DNA from: Beta vulgaris subsp. vulgaris
Taxonomy: Eukaryota > Streptophyta > Magnoliopsida > Caryophyllales > Amaranthaceae
Length of the DNA stretch: 64,000 nt
Assembly: GCF_026745355.1 (NCBI RefSeq)
Contig: NC_079202.1
Span: 36,461,346 to 36,525,345, forward strand
Reading direction: 5' to 3'
This document shows, one piece after another, positions 24,501 through 35,502 of this stretch. The notes under the pieces are model-generated. The model was not told the origin of the DNA. It saw only the letters and a list, made by a program, of their open reading frames with translations, and did no database searches. Made by a program: the position numbers and the translations under genes. The first letter of the stretch is position 1; every line of letters begins with the position of its first letter.

Positions 24501-27500
24501 CACACACGAGATTGGCACGTGTTTTGAAAGACAGGAACACAGACATGAATGTCTAACCTTTTAGATTGCAAACAATAAGGCCTTGGATCCCAAACTCACA
24601 ACACAAAATTATAATGATTCTCACCCTACAACAATGGTTTACATCTCTGATCTGCCAGCAAGTACTATAGATGATTAAGCAATAATGGAACTTTAGACAA
24701 GAAAGAACAGAAAAAGACAAACTATTATCTTTTTCAATCATCTAAAGAAGGCTCCTGTGGGTCAATACAAAAAGAGACAAGATAATGTTTACAAAATGTA
24801 TGTAGGAGCAAAAAATTCAGTTGAGGATTTGTTCACAAATTGCACTTCTGATTGCTGGTCTAGTTGCGATTGCCAATTATTTAAAAGATGATCAGCAGGA
24901 CAAAATATCAGCATCTTATCTACCCAAATAATCTCCCCGAAAATATATGACAGATAATAAAGCAGATGATAGGGATATGAAGTACTGGATAAATAGATTA
25001 TCAAGGAAAATTAAAGATCTGAGACTTCTTACATCCTGCCAGAACTCGAGGGTCACCACCTAAAGGATAAAATTCTACACCAGCAGATTTGACGAAGCCG
25101 CTAAAGTTACTATGAGTGGCCAGTCGAACATGATGACCATATTCCTACACACAAGAGAGACAAACTTTAAGGAACAACTCAGCTCTGTAAATGTAGCATT
25201 CATTTTTTACTTCTTTTGCTGGACAAGCAAAAGCAACTATTTTGATATGCAGTGAAAACGTCTCTTCTGTGACTCTCTTGATAAAAACTACCAAATTCTC
25301 AAAAAAATTGTCAATAAGGACTATCAAGCAATTGCGACAAAGATGCAGTTCTAGAAGCATTTGAGCAGCATGAATAAGTGCAATACCAAGAGAAAAAGGT
25401 AACGTTATTCAGTAACTTAGGTAGTTAGGTGTCAATATGTAATGGGGCAACTTTAGAATTAGAAAAACTTTTATATCCGATTTTAAACAATCCATTATGT
25501 CTCTAGCAAGTGACACAACAAACTGAAAAAGTAGGGTTGGATTGAGGTGAAGTTCCTGAGATTATCCCTTCCCACACACACACACACCCCTCTACCCCCA
25601 AAACTTCTAACAGCATAGGAATAAGGTCTCAGGAAGCCCTTCATACTTCAAACCTTGTCGTCAGCTCCTCACTGTTCTAGCAGCTGAAGTTTCGTCAATT
25701 AACTCAGCTGCTACGTCCCATTACCAGATAATCTAACTGAAGCCACGCTGCTTTTACACCAAAAAAGCTGAAGAACAGAAGGTAAAGATCACTTGCATGA
25801 GCGCTCTTTATACTTAAGAAAAGACAGAAGAGCAGCATGGCAATAATCAGAATGGCAAGATGATGTTACACATCGAACTGGATATGCTAGTAGCTGGACA
25901 GAGCTTTACATACCAACATTGACAGCACATATTTGCCTAATGAGGAATCGGTCCTGGGATACTAATGCAATGAAGAGAGATTCAAGAAACTTCAAACAGT
26001 TGGGAAAAATAGAATCATATGATGATAGATGCAGACTTGCAAGTTGCAACAAAGCATCTTCAAAGACTAAAGGATGTCTACAAAAGATAATAGCCTAACA
26101 AAAACCCGATGCCCGAAAGATCACGTTCCTAAAGAATCCTAAATCCACAATTTAATCCACAAAGATGTGAATGCAGCAAAATAATGACCCTAATCTATGT
26201 CATGTAGTTGTCTGAATCTATTTGCCTGTCAAGTTTTATTGTAGAAGTTACCAAAGTTGTCAAATCAAATTTCATAAACCATTGATCGTTCCTTATAAAT
26301 CTCATATGGAGCTGAATACTTTCTCGAATCTCATTCTATATCACAATTATTAAGATCCTTTCCTGAAACAGATGATTGGAATGGAGATGCAGATGATGCA
26401 CCACAGTATGTTAATAGGCCATAATGAAACCATAATGTTCAAGGACATGATGCTAATGGCGTGACAATTATAACAATGCACAGGGAAGAAAGAGTCGCTG
26501 GACAGGGAAGAAGCAAAAAAGACAGCTGGGTAGCCAAAAACATCATTCTAAACCCACAGAAAGGAATAAAGGTAGACATATATGCATGACAAGGGCCTTT
26601 ACTGATGTATCAAATTTTATGGTTAAGGATTACTTCTTGTTACTAATAAGTATGATCATCAAGAATCAGTGAGCATTAAGAAGAGCATCCAACATAAAGA
26701 TTCAAAGATTTAAAACAAAGCATGTGAACATGCCTGAAGTCTCTTTGCCATAGCTAGAAAAGGTTGAACATCTCCCCTTGTACCAACAACAAGTAGAGCA
26801 ACTTTTAATCTTGGGACAGATTTATTAAGATTAGGAACAATGTCATCAACATGAAGCGCAGCACTTTCAACAGAATGAAGCTCTAAAAGCTCAGAAGCTA
26901 CAGGGTCATTTTTAGCTAAATCCACCTCCACTGTTCCATCATTTTGAATTTTAACCAAGTTCGCGATAAGCTTTTCCTGGAATTTACAACAGCAAACTTC
27001 ATCAATGATACATCACCAGGCATAGCATAAATCGCAAAGCTGATAGTAGAGGAAAGGATGTTTGACTCTGAGTAAACTTGAGCATACTCTCAACTGGACA
27101 TTTAATAGAAGTAGATATTGCTAAACATTGAAGTTGATTCATCACAAAGAAAAAGGATCCAATTACGTGCAGCTGGCAGCAAAACTTCCTGAGCTAAATA
27201 TACATAATGGTAAGGTGATAACCCATGAAGATGAACACATAAATTCCCAAACTTGAGGTAATAAAGTGTAGAAGTAACAAAACGCAGCCATCGCCAGAAG
27301 AAGCTCTAATATACATTTAGTATACCATCTAATAACCTCATTTCCTCATAAAGAATATCAATGAATCCACATATATAAGTGAAACAATTATTGTTTCTAA
27401 CCAATGAAAATACATTGTAGTAAAGACAAGCTACACCTCGGCCAAGAGAAACCATGCTAATGAAGCCCCAAAGCTAAGCAATATCCAACTATCCAAGTTC

Positions 27501-30500
27501 CTAGACAATTATTAAAAAAAGAGATATTTTCTAAAATCAGTGCATCGATTGCCAAAATTTCAGTTTCCAAATCTTGAGTTTGGTAACTCCAATCAAGATG
27601 TAACAAATTTTGAATATTGCTCCATTCTGGATGCTTCACATTAACATAAACAACTTCACTTTTGAAACATGCGTTATTGAAGAGATCTTAAACGTTGATT
27701 CTTAGTGACAAGAGCACGAAAGTACTCTCGTTCGCTGTGCAATATATTTAGATATAATATTTATAAGTATAACAGTGCAGGGATGGAATTTATAGGCAAT
27801 ATTCAACCTAGGGCTAGGATTATCAAGGAATTTATAAGTGAAAAAGTCACAGCTCAATCTAGATTATCTTGAATATCTGTAAAGCTATTGGTCTGGAAAG
27901 TTATCAATCAACCCCTAACATAATTTCCAACAATTTTCAAAGTGCTAAAACTGTAAATAATCCCAATATGAAAATATTGCAACACGTGATATGTCAAAAA
28001 ATTCTCTTTCCCTCGGAAAATTACTAGTTCATTCGAACTTTTCAAAGAGTATTTTGTATGTTTAGTGTGTATAAAAAGACACATTTCAAGAACTTCTGGA
28101 ACTTTTTTGAAGATTTTTGCGAAAATTCTGCATATAAGGGGGTCTATAGATTAGAAAATAATAATAATGTCATTGATCTTTTTCAATATCAACCTCGACA
28201 CTGTGAGTTGGTCCGTACTCAAGAGTAGAACTGTTGAAATATGCCTTGAATTATCTTGCGCTTGACTTTCGGTGTATGCAGTTCAGTAAACTGTTTCTGT
28301 TTTAGTTTCGGGTTTAGGCCCATTCTGTTTTCGTTAATTAGAAAGGTAGTATATAAACCTTACAATTAACTTCTGCCTCTATATATTTTGTAATATGTAC
28401 TCTCTCCTAAAGAAAATAAAAATCCTTTCTCTTGTGTCTCTGGATGTAGCTAACACATTGTTAGAGAACCACGTTAATTCTTGTGTCGATTGCTCTTTAA
28501 TTCTTCGTCGCTTTATTGCGTTCGTTATAACAAGAACTGACAAAAATCGCGGTGCCCAATCTCGAAATTTTAAAAGTGCAGGTACTCCATTGCTGAAGTC
28601 TTATATAAGCATCTTGGGAATTTTCCAAATAAAAAAAAAAACATCTCCAGTGAAGCTGATTTGGTCATGTATAGCATTGATAGATGAAAGTGAAGAAGAA
28701 AGTAGAAATTACATGCATAAAGCATTAAAATCGGTAAATCATCTTTTTATCTCAAAATAAGGAAAATGGTTACTACTAGAAGCAAACAATCAGAGAATCT
28801 ATCAGCCACCAGGATTTCACAGTGGTGCAGAAGTTAATAATTAAATGCTGAATGGTCACAATATTTTAGTTTCATAGATATTAAAAAGTGAAGAACAGTG
28901 TAGAACATCAATAGCAGACATTAGAACTGAATTGTAGCAACAGACAGTTACAAATCGGGCTGTCATAGCTTGGTTTATTATACCGTGTTTCTGACTTTCT
29001 GTCAGGTGCAGGACATGATATTGTCAGTCTTAGAATAACCCTTCCCATGAGGTGGGGCCCAAGTCTGGTCTGATGCTACAACTCGTCAGGCAGGTTTATA
29101 GTTTTGGTGGAATCTTGTCAGGTTGTAACTGCTTACTGGTATTGGTAAATTTTTCTACAAACTGCCTCTAAAATTCCTTTTTTATTTTATCTTCATTACT
29201 TTATAAATTATGCTCCAAAGTTTTTCCGTTTTATCCTATAATCAGAAGAGTCTATTGCTTGTCAACTTCTAGATCAATCAACTAAGGACTCATATTGCTT
29301 GAATAACATGATATAGGAAAGTCCATAATTTCGTACAAGTGACAACTGAGCTTATGTGGGATTGGGAAACCAATTGCCAACAATTGCACTGATTCCAAAA
29401 TTGGAGAATTTGATAAGGGTATTGAAATCACCTCGTCAACTATGAACATACTTCATATATTTTCATGAAATTAGCATCCACTATACCTATCACAAAATTG
29501 CCACCAGCTAAGAAGACGGACACAAACTGAAGATTGAAACGACATAAGTAACAATTTTCTAAAAAAAGCATCTGCACCTACCAGTCAAAAACAAATAATC
29601 TTACCTTGTCACGCTGTGACAGCCTATCCAATTTTAGATCATGTCTTCTACTGTCCTTCTGACTCTTAGACTTACTCATAACGATCCCATGATTATCAAC
29701 CAATAAATTTCTTTGGGTTTCAAGAACTCCTACAGATGGTAAGACACACTGATCCAAACCTGCATGGGAGATACTTAAATATCAGTAAGCATACAGAGCA
29801 GACGCAGTGTATGCATGTGTGCATGGTCAGGACTCAGGAGACACCTTGACAAGTTTGGGAGGGAAGGGGGGTAAAGAGGATCCCAACTTGCCAAGGGCGA
29901 GATTCAATCCAAGGCCATCCTGGAACCGGGAGAAATGCTATATGCAATTGAGCTAGCCCTCACACTCACATACATACATGTTTATATGTATGTGTGTCAG
30001 TGTTTATATTATATATATGTGTGTATCATTTATGTACCATTGCAATGCATCATATACATAAAATTAATGATGAAGAAAGCTGAGTTCCTTTACATTAGAG
30101 TATTGTGAAAATAGAAGTCTATATGAACCAAGGAAGAAATTCCAGGTATAAGTGACCATCTTTTATACGTTGTATTAAAGAATTATTAAGAATAGACATG
30201 ATATACTTCTGATACATAAACATTCAATCATAAAAACGTAAAAGTAAATACTTAATTGAGCTGGCTCATTTAGAGAATTCCTAAATATTTAAAAAAAACT
30301 ATGCCAATTTTCTTTCACTGGGACAAGATGACACATATTGGTTTGTTTTCTGCTTTTCTTCAGTAGGCTGTATCTACGATTTAAATGTCCTGCCTGCATG
30401 AAAGTCAAAAATTTGAAGCAATCCCAATCCTTGGTGACAGAACTTTTTCATTGAACGAGCAGTACATTTAGGTAGATGGAAAGCCTATAAGATTTTTTCT

Positions 30501-32010
30501 ACCTTCTCCCGCAACACATGATCTAATTGCCTCATTTTTCAGAGAAATAAAGATAGTGCGCAACTGCGCATGGCCTATAGTTGACCACAAAAAAAATTTA
30601 AGAACAATTGTTGAATAAGGGAGATGAAAACTGAAAACGTGTTCTCTAAACTCTACAGCTAATCCCTCACTTTCAGATAATTACAATTTCCTGTTGAGCT
30701 CTGCCAAGAACATCAGTGAAGATATAACTGCCATTCTATGAGTATCAGTTTTCAGTGAGGTAATCCAGCAAATTGTAGGAGGGTTAATCTATAAAGTCCA
30801 TGGAAGTTTATCTTACATGCATCTTAATGTACAGCATTAGCAATGTAAAGTTGTAAACAGCGTTTATTTTTTGGAAGAACTAAAGATACGGCAATACCTA
30901 ATCTTTATTCTTTTTTCTTTTTCCTCACCTCTATCGCTTCTCCATTGTTCATCATGCACCTAATTTGACAATCTTGGGAGCTATTCGGAGCAATCTTTCT
31001 TGGAACTCCATTTAGGAGATAATCTCTTAAGTGGGAGAGAGTGATTCAGCGAACTTCAAGTTTTACTTCAGGGTACTTCTTTGACCAATTCTCAAGATAA
31101 AACTCTAAAAGGGATTGGTCATCATGTGCTTCAAATTCATTCTATCTAGAACCATTTACACCAAAAAATACATAGAAGTACCAAACGATCATTTATATAA
31201 AATTAATTTCACTTCTAGTACAATAAAAAGAACCATTAAAATAGAACCATTTACTGCTTTTCTGGAGAGAAACTAAGCACTAGCAAAATTCTCGAGGATC
31301 AAAGGCAAAAAGAAAATCAATTTCACTTCAAGTGCACATCATGTGCTTATAATGGAACATGCTTTTGCATTATAAGATAGCTACCGGTGGACAAAGTTAT
31401 TTAGCATAGAAGATAGTTTAGCCTAGGCCTAGCTACTATTATGAATCACTTAAATTTTCATTACCTAATTCACAGTACAAGAAGGAAATTTGCTACCTAA
31501 TTTTGTTGAATTAACCTAAAAGTATACCATTTGCATGTACCAATTCGCCATTATTGGTTCGCAAAAGATTTGTGAATTAGGCAACACTGAACTCACTAAG
31601 GAGAAGTCATTAGTCAAGTGCATAGAAATCAAGACTTCTGCATTACAGTATAATTAGAGACACTAACACATAAACAATCCACCGACTACATTAATCATAA
31701 GGGTAATAATTAAGTTCCACTCCATTCTACTGACAGAAATAAATAATCACAAAAGCAGCAACAGTAAAATACCTCTTCTTGAAGAATTGGCAAATATTTC
31801 TGGAAGTGAAGACTGTCTCAAGGAAAACATATGCTCAATTTCTCCATTAAAAGAACCTCCATCTTTATTCACTTCAGCAATGTTGTCTTCATGAAAATTT
31901 TCATCTGAAACTCTAATTTCTGTCATAAACTGCTCAGCTACAACTTCTTTTCCAAGATCATATCTTTCTTCTAAATTAATTGGCTGAATTTCACACCTTT
32001 TATTATCCAT
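8439..32010 (-). CDS. UGT80B1: UDP-glucose:sterol 3-O-glucosyltransferase, UGT80B1/TT15 type
   Basis: Makes steryl glucosides from UDP-glucose and membrane sterols; in Arabidopsis UGT80B1 (TT15) acts in seed coat and cuticle. Fourteen exons, all in frame (1932 bases, 643 residues): 32010-31773, 29759-29605, 26976-26734, 25144-25033, 23814-23644, 17829-17766, 16302-16245, 16151-15974, 15832-15702, 14475-14373, 10479-10403, 10103-10056, 9424-9275, 8642-8439. Arabidopsis members have about 615-637 residues. VVGTRGDVQPF (residues 194-204) is the N-terminal glycosyltransferase-28 motif. VHHGGAGTTATG (from residue 511) with CPTTIVPFFGDQFFWGDR (from 527) is the sugar-nucleotide box. MARNKGLIP, HGSISHLPTGYMWSPHVVPKP and ENEDGVAAAV fit the B1 branch better than UGT80A2. 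ATG at 32010 starts the only long frame joining exon 2 in phase. All introns fit GT-AG except intron 3 (GC-AG). Most length is transposon-loaded intron. Confidence 0.93.
8643..9274 (-). other. Intron 13 of the glucosyltransferase
   Basis: GT donor beside 9275 and AG acceptor beside 8642. AT-rich, with no repeat or gene recognised. Confidence 0.7.
9694..9923. mobile_element. Small MITE in intron 12
   Basis: GTGTGTTTGGAT near 9694 and its inverse ATCCAAACAAAAT near 9912 bound about 230 non-coding bases. The inner ends are also roughly inverse (purine-rich GGAGGGAAAGGGAGG against pyrimidine-rich CCTTCCC). The TGTTTGGAT terminus is common in plant MITEs. No convincing target duplication. Confidence 0.5.
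11256..11488. mobile_element. Stowaway-like MITE in intron 10
   Basis: Starts TA|CTCCCTCCGGTTTTTTTTCT and ends with the inverse of a CTCCCTCTG terminus (GAGGGAG). The right TA has decayed to TG. The length of about 230 bases and the CTCCCTCC ends fit Stowaway, the non-autonomous Tc1/mariner derivatives of plants. Confidence 0.75.
11518..13846. mobile_element. Foldback element in intron 10
   Basis: Inverted ends of about 130-150 bases. GGAAATTATATGAGGTAACC on the left matches the inverse of the right end near 13820-13846. Both arms share AGTAATCTTGAAC and further blocks inward to GTTAACT-like sequence. The core holds the large hairpin at 11859-12679 and unassigned AT-rich DNA with no believable gene. 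Probably a Mutator-like or unclassified foldback. No target duplication could be fixed. Confidence 0.65.
11859..12679. repeat. Long perfect-looking inverted repeat (two arms of about 320 bases)
   Basis: The left arm (11859-12177) is the inverse of the right arm (12360-12679), with few mismatches and a spacer of about 180 bases. Both outer ends read CAAGTGTA(A/G)CA inward followed by CCCCACAATTT, like an LTR terminus (TG...CA). The arms also hold TCGCGGAAACGTACTTAA. It lies in intron 10, so the pre-mRNA could fold into a long double strand. Confidence 0.85.
15541..15575. repeat. GA microsatellite in intron 9
   Basis: About 16 GA units. The Glu-Arg-rich frame over it is an artefact. Confidence 0.9.
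16378..16924 (-). pseudogene. Unidentified protein-like fragment in intron 6
   Basis: Two overlapping minus-strand frames (16924-16541 and 16668-16378) have balanced composition, for example GPGVWSLDLPFPSVPTPKRH and NAMYLEQSVYDSLSTRIPLP. They lie inside intron 6 of the glucosyltransferase, on the same strand. They do not belong to the UGT80 protein, whose flanking exons join in phase without them. Possibly a captured or decayed exon of another gene. I cannot name the family, and chance is possible. Confidence 0.25.
17830..19556 (-). other. Distal part of intron 5, no element recognised
   Basis: About 1.7 kb of AT-rich intron. One 118-codon plus-strand frame (17901-18257) is basic and Ser-rich, with no recognisable domain. 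Confidence 0.4.
19565..19924. mobile_element. hAT-like MITE in intron 5
   Basis: 360 bases starting TAGACCTGGTTATTGGGTAG and ending with the inverse of TAGACTTGGTTATTGGAGGG. The flanking eight bases, CTGGTAGC and CTGCCAGC, agree at six of eight positions, as expected for a decayed hAT 8-base duplication. The interior is rich in GGGTCGG-type words common in plant hAT MITEs. Confidence 0.7.
20010..20110. repeat. Imperfect tandem duplication
   Basis: Two neighbouring copies of a unit of about 75-80 bases containing CATGCAGTAG(A/G)TAAATCTCA and CACTTC(A/G)ACATTTC, with a weaker third copy just before (ATGCAGTAG near 19990). Confidence 0.5.
21859..22538. mobile_element. Mutator-like non-autonomous insertion with 10-base duplication
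   Basis: 680 bases flanked by identical TGGTGCAGAT at 21849-21858 and 22539-22548. A 9-11 base duplication is the mark of Mutator-like elements. The ends share AGGAACG about 10 bases in, but the inverted repeat is otherwise weak. The interior is GC-rich near the ends (GAACGCGGGA, CGAATCGCG, CCCGCGTTTCG) and has no transposase. Confidence 0.6.
26733..26734 (-). other. Non-canonical GC donor of intron 3
   Basis: The exon 3 end reads CTTCAG|GCATGT. The nearest GT lies four bases further and would break the frame, while the GC donor keeps ...AKRLQ|EYGHHVRLATH in phase, as in all UGT80 proteins. The acceptor at 25145 is a normal AG. GC-AG introns are a known minority class in plants. Confidence 0.75.
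28232..28532 (+). mobile_element. Solo LTR of a Ty1/copia-type element in intron 2
   Basis: Starts TGTTGAAATATGCC and ends TTCGTTATAACA, flanked by a perfect AGAAC duplication (28227-28231 and 28533-28537). Inside are a TATATAA box near 28350 and AATAAA-like signals near 28415. The 301-base length and TGTTGA start suit copia LTRs. It lies antisense to the gene. A solo LTR arises by recombination between the two LTRs of a full element. Confidence 0.85.
29825..29975 (-). mobile_element. Possible tRNA-derived SINE in intron 1
   Basis: On minus, TAGCTCAATTGC resembles a Pol III A box. About 45 bases downstream, GGATTGAATCTCG resembles a B box, followed by unrelated sequence. Such paired boxes mark plant SINE heads. 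No tail or target duplication could be fixed. Confidence 0.4.
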
Positions 32011-32576
32011 CTCAATTCTATCAGATACAAGCAAAAAAATAATTTACTCTAAAATCTAAGTCTGAAAATGCCCGGAAAAATCGGAAGCAGACCCACGAAA
32101 GTATAAGTCCAAAAACTGATAAATTCAACCTGAATTCCTAACAATGATTAAGACCCAATTGACTTTGAATTTACAAAATAGAATAAATAAATTCTAGAAG
32201 CATGAATTCCCGAAAACAGTATGAATATATAATCTGGGTTTTAGAGAGGGAACTTGATCAGCCAGTCAAAATAAAGGTGCAAAGACTGTTAGGTTAAGCA
32301 ACCTTTCTGCGTTTCTTATTAACTAACTGATAAAGTCAGTGAATTCGCAATTCACGTTTTTCACAAGGAATCCGAAATTGCGCCATCAAAACTCCAGTTT
32401 TATTGAAACCCAGAGAAAAGGGTTTATGGGGTGATGATGTGGGTCTGTGTATACTACCGACCGACTACCGTATGTATCAAGGCGCAGATTAGATGGTCTA
32501 TATGAGTCTACGTCTGTCTACCATCTGAATAATGTGCACTATTCTGTACGATGTTGTTTCGCATTATCATAATATA
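32011..32576 (-). promoter_or_regulatory. Presumed 5' UTR and proximal promoter of the glucosyltransferase
   Basis: Region upstream of the start codon up to the Stowaway insertion. A TATATAA-like word occurs near 32225. A leader intron cannot be excluded. No other gene reads outward from here. Confidence 0.45.
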
Positions 32577-32908
32577 CTACCTCCGTTCTAAAATATAGTT
32601 TTCATTTTCCTTTTTACTTTTTTACGATAATTTATACAAGTAGAATATAAGAGATATAGTAAAAAAAAATTATTTATTTAAATAAATGTTATATGAGAAA
32701 AGATGATTTCAGGAGAGAGAATGGAGAATAATTGGTGAAAGAGCATGAATAAAACAAAGGAAAAAACAAAATTCAAGAAGCAAGTAAATGATGGGACACG
32801 ATTTTTCTCGACAAATTACGAAAAAATATGAAACTAAATATGAAAATGGGAACTATATTTTGGGACACCCAAAATGGAAATGGGAAATATATTTTGGGAT
32901 GGAGGGAG
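32577..32908. mobile_element. Stowaway MITE upstream of the glucosyltransferase
   Basis: 332 bases flanked by TA (32575-32576 and 32909-32910). The left end CTACCTCCGTTCTAAAATAT and the inverse of the right end, CTCCCTCCATCCCAAAATAT, match the Stowaway consensus. It sits about 570 bases 5' of the start codon, close enough to affect the promoter. Confidence 0.88.
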
Positions 32909-32910
32909 TA

Positions 32911-33387
32911 ATGAACAAAACAACATCGAACAAACTAAGCAACGTGAAGATGAAAGTAGAATAAAAGAACAACACACGAGACTCAATGAACATCTAAATC
33001 AACAATGAACATCTAAATCAGCAATGAACAACAACAAAAAAAGATGAACATAAGAGGAAATATCTGATGAACAACCACTCAACCTAATGAACCAACAATG
33101 AAAACACTATGAAAAAAATTTGCAATAAAAAACTAAGAAACATAAAGTTAAAGGTCAACAAAGGAGAATCGTCGAGATCGATGTTCATTGGAGAACAGTT
33201 GATGTACATTAGTTTCACATGTTCATTGGAGAACAGCTGATGTACATTAATTTCACGCGTTTTATATTTTTTGGGTTGCGTTTCGGCCCGTGCCTATCAT
33301 TATAATGGTAGACACTAGTCCACCATCTACCAATTGGGTATAAAGGAGAGTATATACTAAAGCTGTCAAAAACTGGTCCAGCCTTTT
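32911..33387. other. Intergenic DNA with a 38-base tandem duplication
   Basis: Holds two adjacent copies of a unit containing ATGTTCATTGGAGAACAG and TGATGTACATTA (about 33182-33256), preceded by repeated AATGAACATCTAAATCA words. No gene seen. Confidence 0.5.
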
Positions 33388-33420
33388 TTCTTTTTTTTTT
33401 TTTAGCCAGAAAGAAAGAAA

Positions 33421-33698
33421 CTAGGGAGGAACCCAATTAACAGGACATCCTAAAGCATCCTTACGGATGATCTTGGAAAAAGCAATATCAGGAGATTCAA
33501 ACCAATAACAGAGATTAGTAGTGGAATGGCCATAATGTGCCATCCAGTCGGCAGCAAAATTAGATTCTCTAAAAACATGTTGAATATTATAATTTTCAAA
33601 TTTTCTCAAATCATCTGCTGCATCATTAATGAGAGCATTAATAGACCAGGGAATTTTCCAGATTCTTTTGATAGCTTGAATAACCGAGACATTATCAC
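33421..33698 (-). pseudogene. LINE RNase H domain, C-terminal half
   Basis: Reads NVSVIQAIKRIWKIPWS, then HVFRESNFAADWMAHYGH, the conserved end of the RNase H (RVT_3) domain in plant L1 elements. It stops at 33421. It continues the half at 37335-37560 after removal of the LTR element and its ATCAC duplication. Confidence 0.85.
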
Positions 33699-35502
33699 TG
33701 TAATACCCCGTATTTTTAGTATTTATTTAAATAAATAAATATGTATTTTATATTTATTTTCTAAAATAAATATTTTAAGCAAAGGATATTTTAGTATATC
33801 TATTGGTTTTAAATTATTTTGGCGGGAATATGGCGCCAAAATTGGATTTTTTAAACTTTTGGTTTAAAATCCTAGTCAAAATTATTCAAAAATCCAAAAA
33901 AAAAAAAATATTTTTTTTTAGGCCATATTTTTACGGGATTTGAGTAATGGGGGAGTTTTGTTTTTCCAAATTTATGATGAGGTTACAAATCTTGGTTTAA
34001 TCTCCTAATTTATGGTGAAGGTTACAAATCTTTAATTTTTGAAATTAAGTACTACTATTCTACTCCTATAAATACCCCACACCTTGCCATCTTTTCCACA
34101 CAAAAACTTTGAAGAATCTATAATTTCTTACTTCAAAGTTCTTCTTTCTCTTCCTATGTATTCTAGTTTTATATTTCTTATTCAAGTTTCAATTTTCTTT
34201 GTTTAAGAAAAATATTTTCATATTTCTTACTCAAAAATATTATGCTCATGATAGATCATTCATGTTTAAATTCATGATTAAGTTCATGTGGTAGATTGCT
34301 TGTTGGTTGGCTATGAGAAAGCTCAAGTATAAGAATAAGTGAAGATACTAGTATTAGTTTGTGCAAGATCAAGGTACGTTATGTAGCTAGATCTTTTAAA
34401 ATGTGGTTTATATGATAAAGTTGTTTATTGATTTTATTGGTTGGATTGGTTTAGAAATTTGTTTAAATGGTTACAAATTTTTATTTCACCTTGAAGTGAA
34501 AAGAATGAATTATTTTATCAATCATTTTTATATAGAAGTTTTGTTATCCTTTTTGGAAAATTAAATTATTTTTACAAGGAAAGGTTGATTGGTTTTTATG
34601 AACTTTGAATGTTCAAAAAGTTGTTTATGAGGAAAGGAGGTTTATTCATGACTTACAAGTCATATTATTATTATTTCCGCTTGATTAATATCAAGAGATT
34701 CAAAGTCCACTTGTTGGCAATTATAGTTACCCCTTGATATAGCTCCGTGATGGGATGACTAGCTTGGGGGTGTGCACACTTAGCAAAATAGAAGGGGAGT
34801 AAGAAGAGGAATTGTTTTCAGGATTATTTTTAATCCAAGTTGTTTGGAAAGAGTTTTTCTTAAAAGGTTATTCTTGAATTATATTCAAGTGTTTGGAAAG
34901 AGTTTGTTCTTAAAAGTTTTCTTGAATTATTATTCAAGTGTTTGAAAAGAGTTTGTTCTTAAAAGGTTTTTCTTGAATTATTATTCAAGTGTTTGGAGAA
35001 GTTTGTTCTTAAAATGTTATTCTTGAATTATTATTAAGTGTTTGAAAAAGTTTATTCTTAAAGAGTTATTCTTGAATTATTGGTGATGGAGTTTTCGAAA
35101 TGAAAAATTGTTACGAACTAACAAATGTGTTACTTATCTAGTACATTTCGTACTCAGTTTTATACTGACGCGTATTTCTTTTTCCTATTTGGCTTTGCCC
35201 TGTTTACCTTTTTGGTAAGCAGATTTGCAGGTGAATTTTGGATGTGCATGGGAGCATACTAGGAAAGGGATCTTCACCTAGATTAGAGTGTTTCATTTAT
35301 TTTGAGTATTGAGACAATATTTACTTTTATTAATAAAGAAGTATTATTATTTTTGGTTAAAGTCTTCCGCTGCAAGTTATTTTGGTTAGTTAGTAGTTGG
35401 TTGCCGAAAGCGTGTTAGTCACGTGGCGGTAATACTCCTAAATTACTCAAATATTATTTATTAAATTATTTATTTAAAAGTGAGTAATTTGGGGGTGTTA
35501 CA
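33699..35502 (+). repeat. 5' LTR of the defective element
   Basis: 1804 bases. Contains TATAAATA near 34068 and an array of about five units of roughly 52 bases (GTTTGGAAAGAGTTTGTTCT..., about 34840-35090). The array is repeated in the partial 3' LTR. Confidence 0.88.

Noticed and set aside
29825..29975. Functional tRNA gene
   Set aside because: Only A-box-like and B-box-like words are present; no cloverleaf can be drawn, so at most a SINE head.
8439..32010. UGT80A2 identity for the glucosyltransferase
   Set aside because: The N-terminal and C-terminal motifs (MARNKGLIP, ENEDGVAAAV, VPQCSAVV-type region, QWFF near the C-terminus) agree with the UGT80B1 branch, not UGT80A2.
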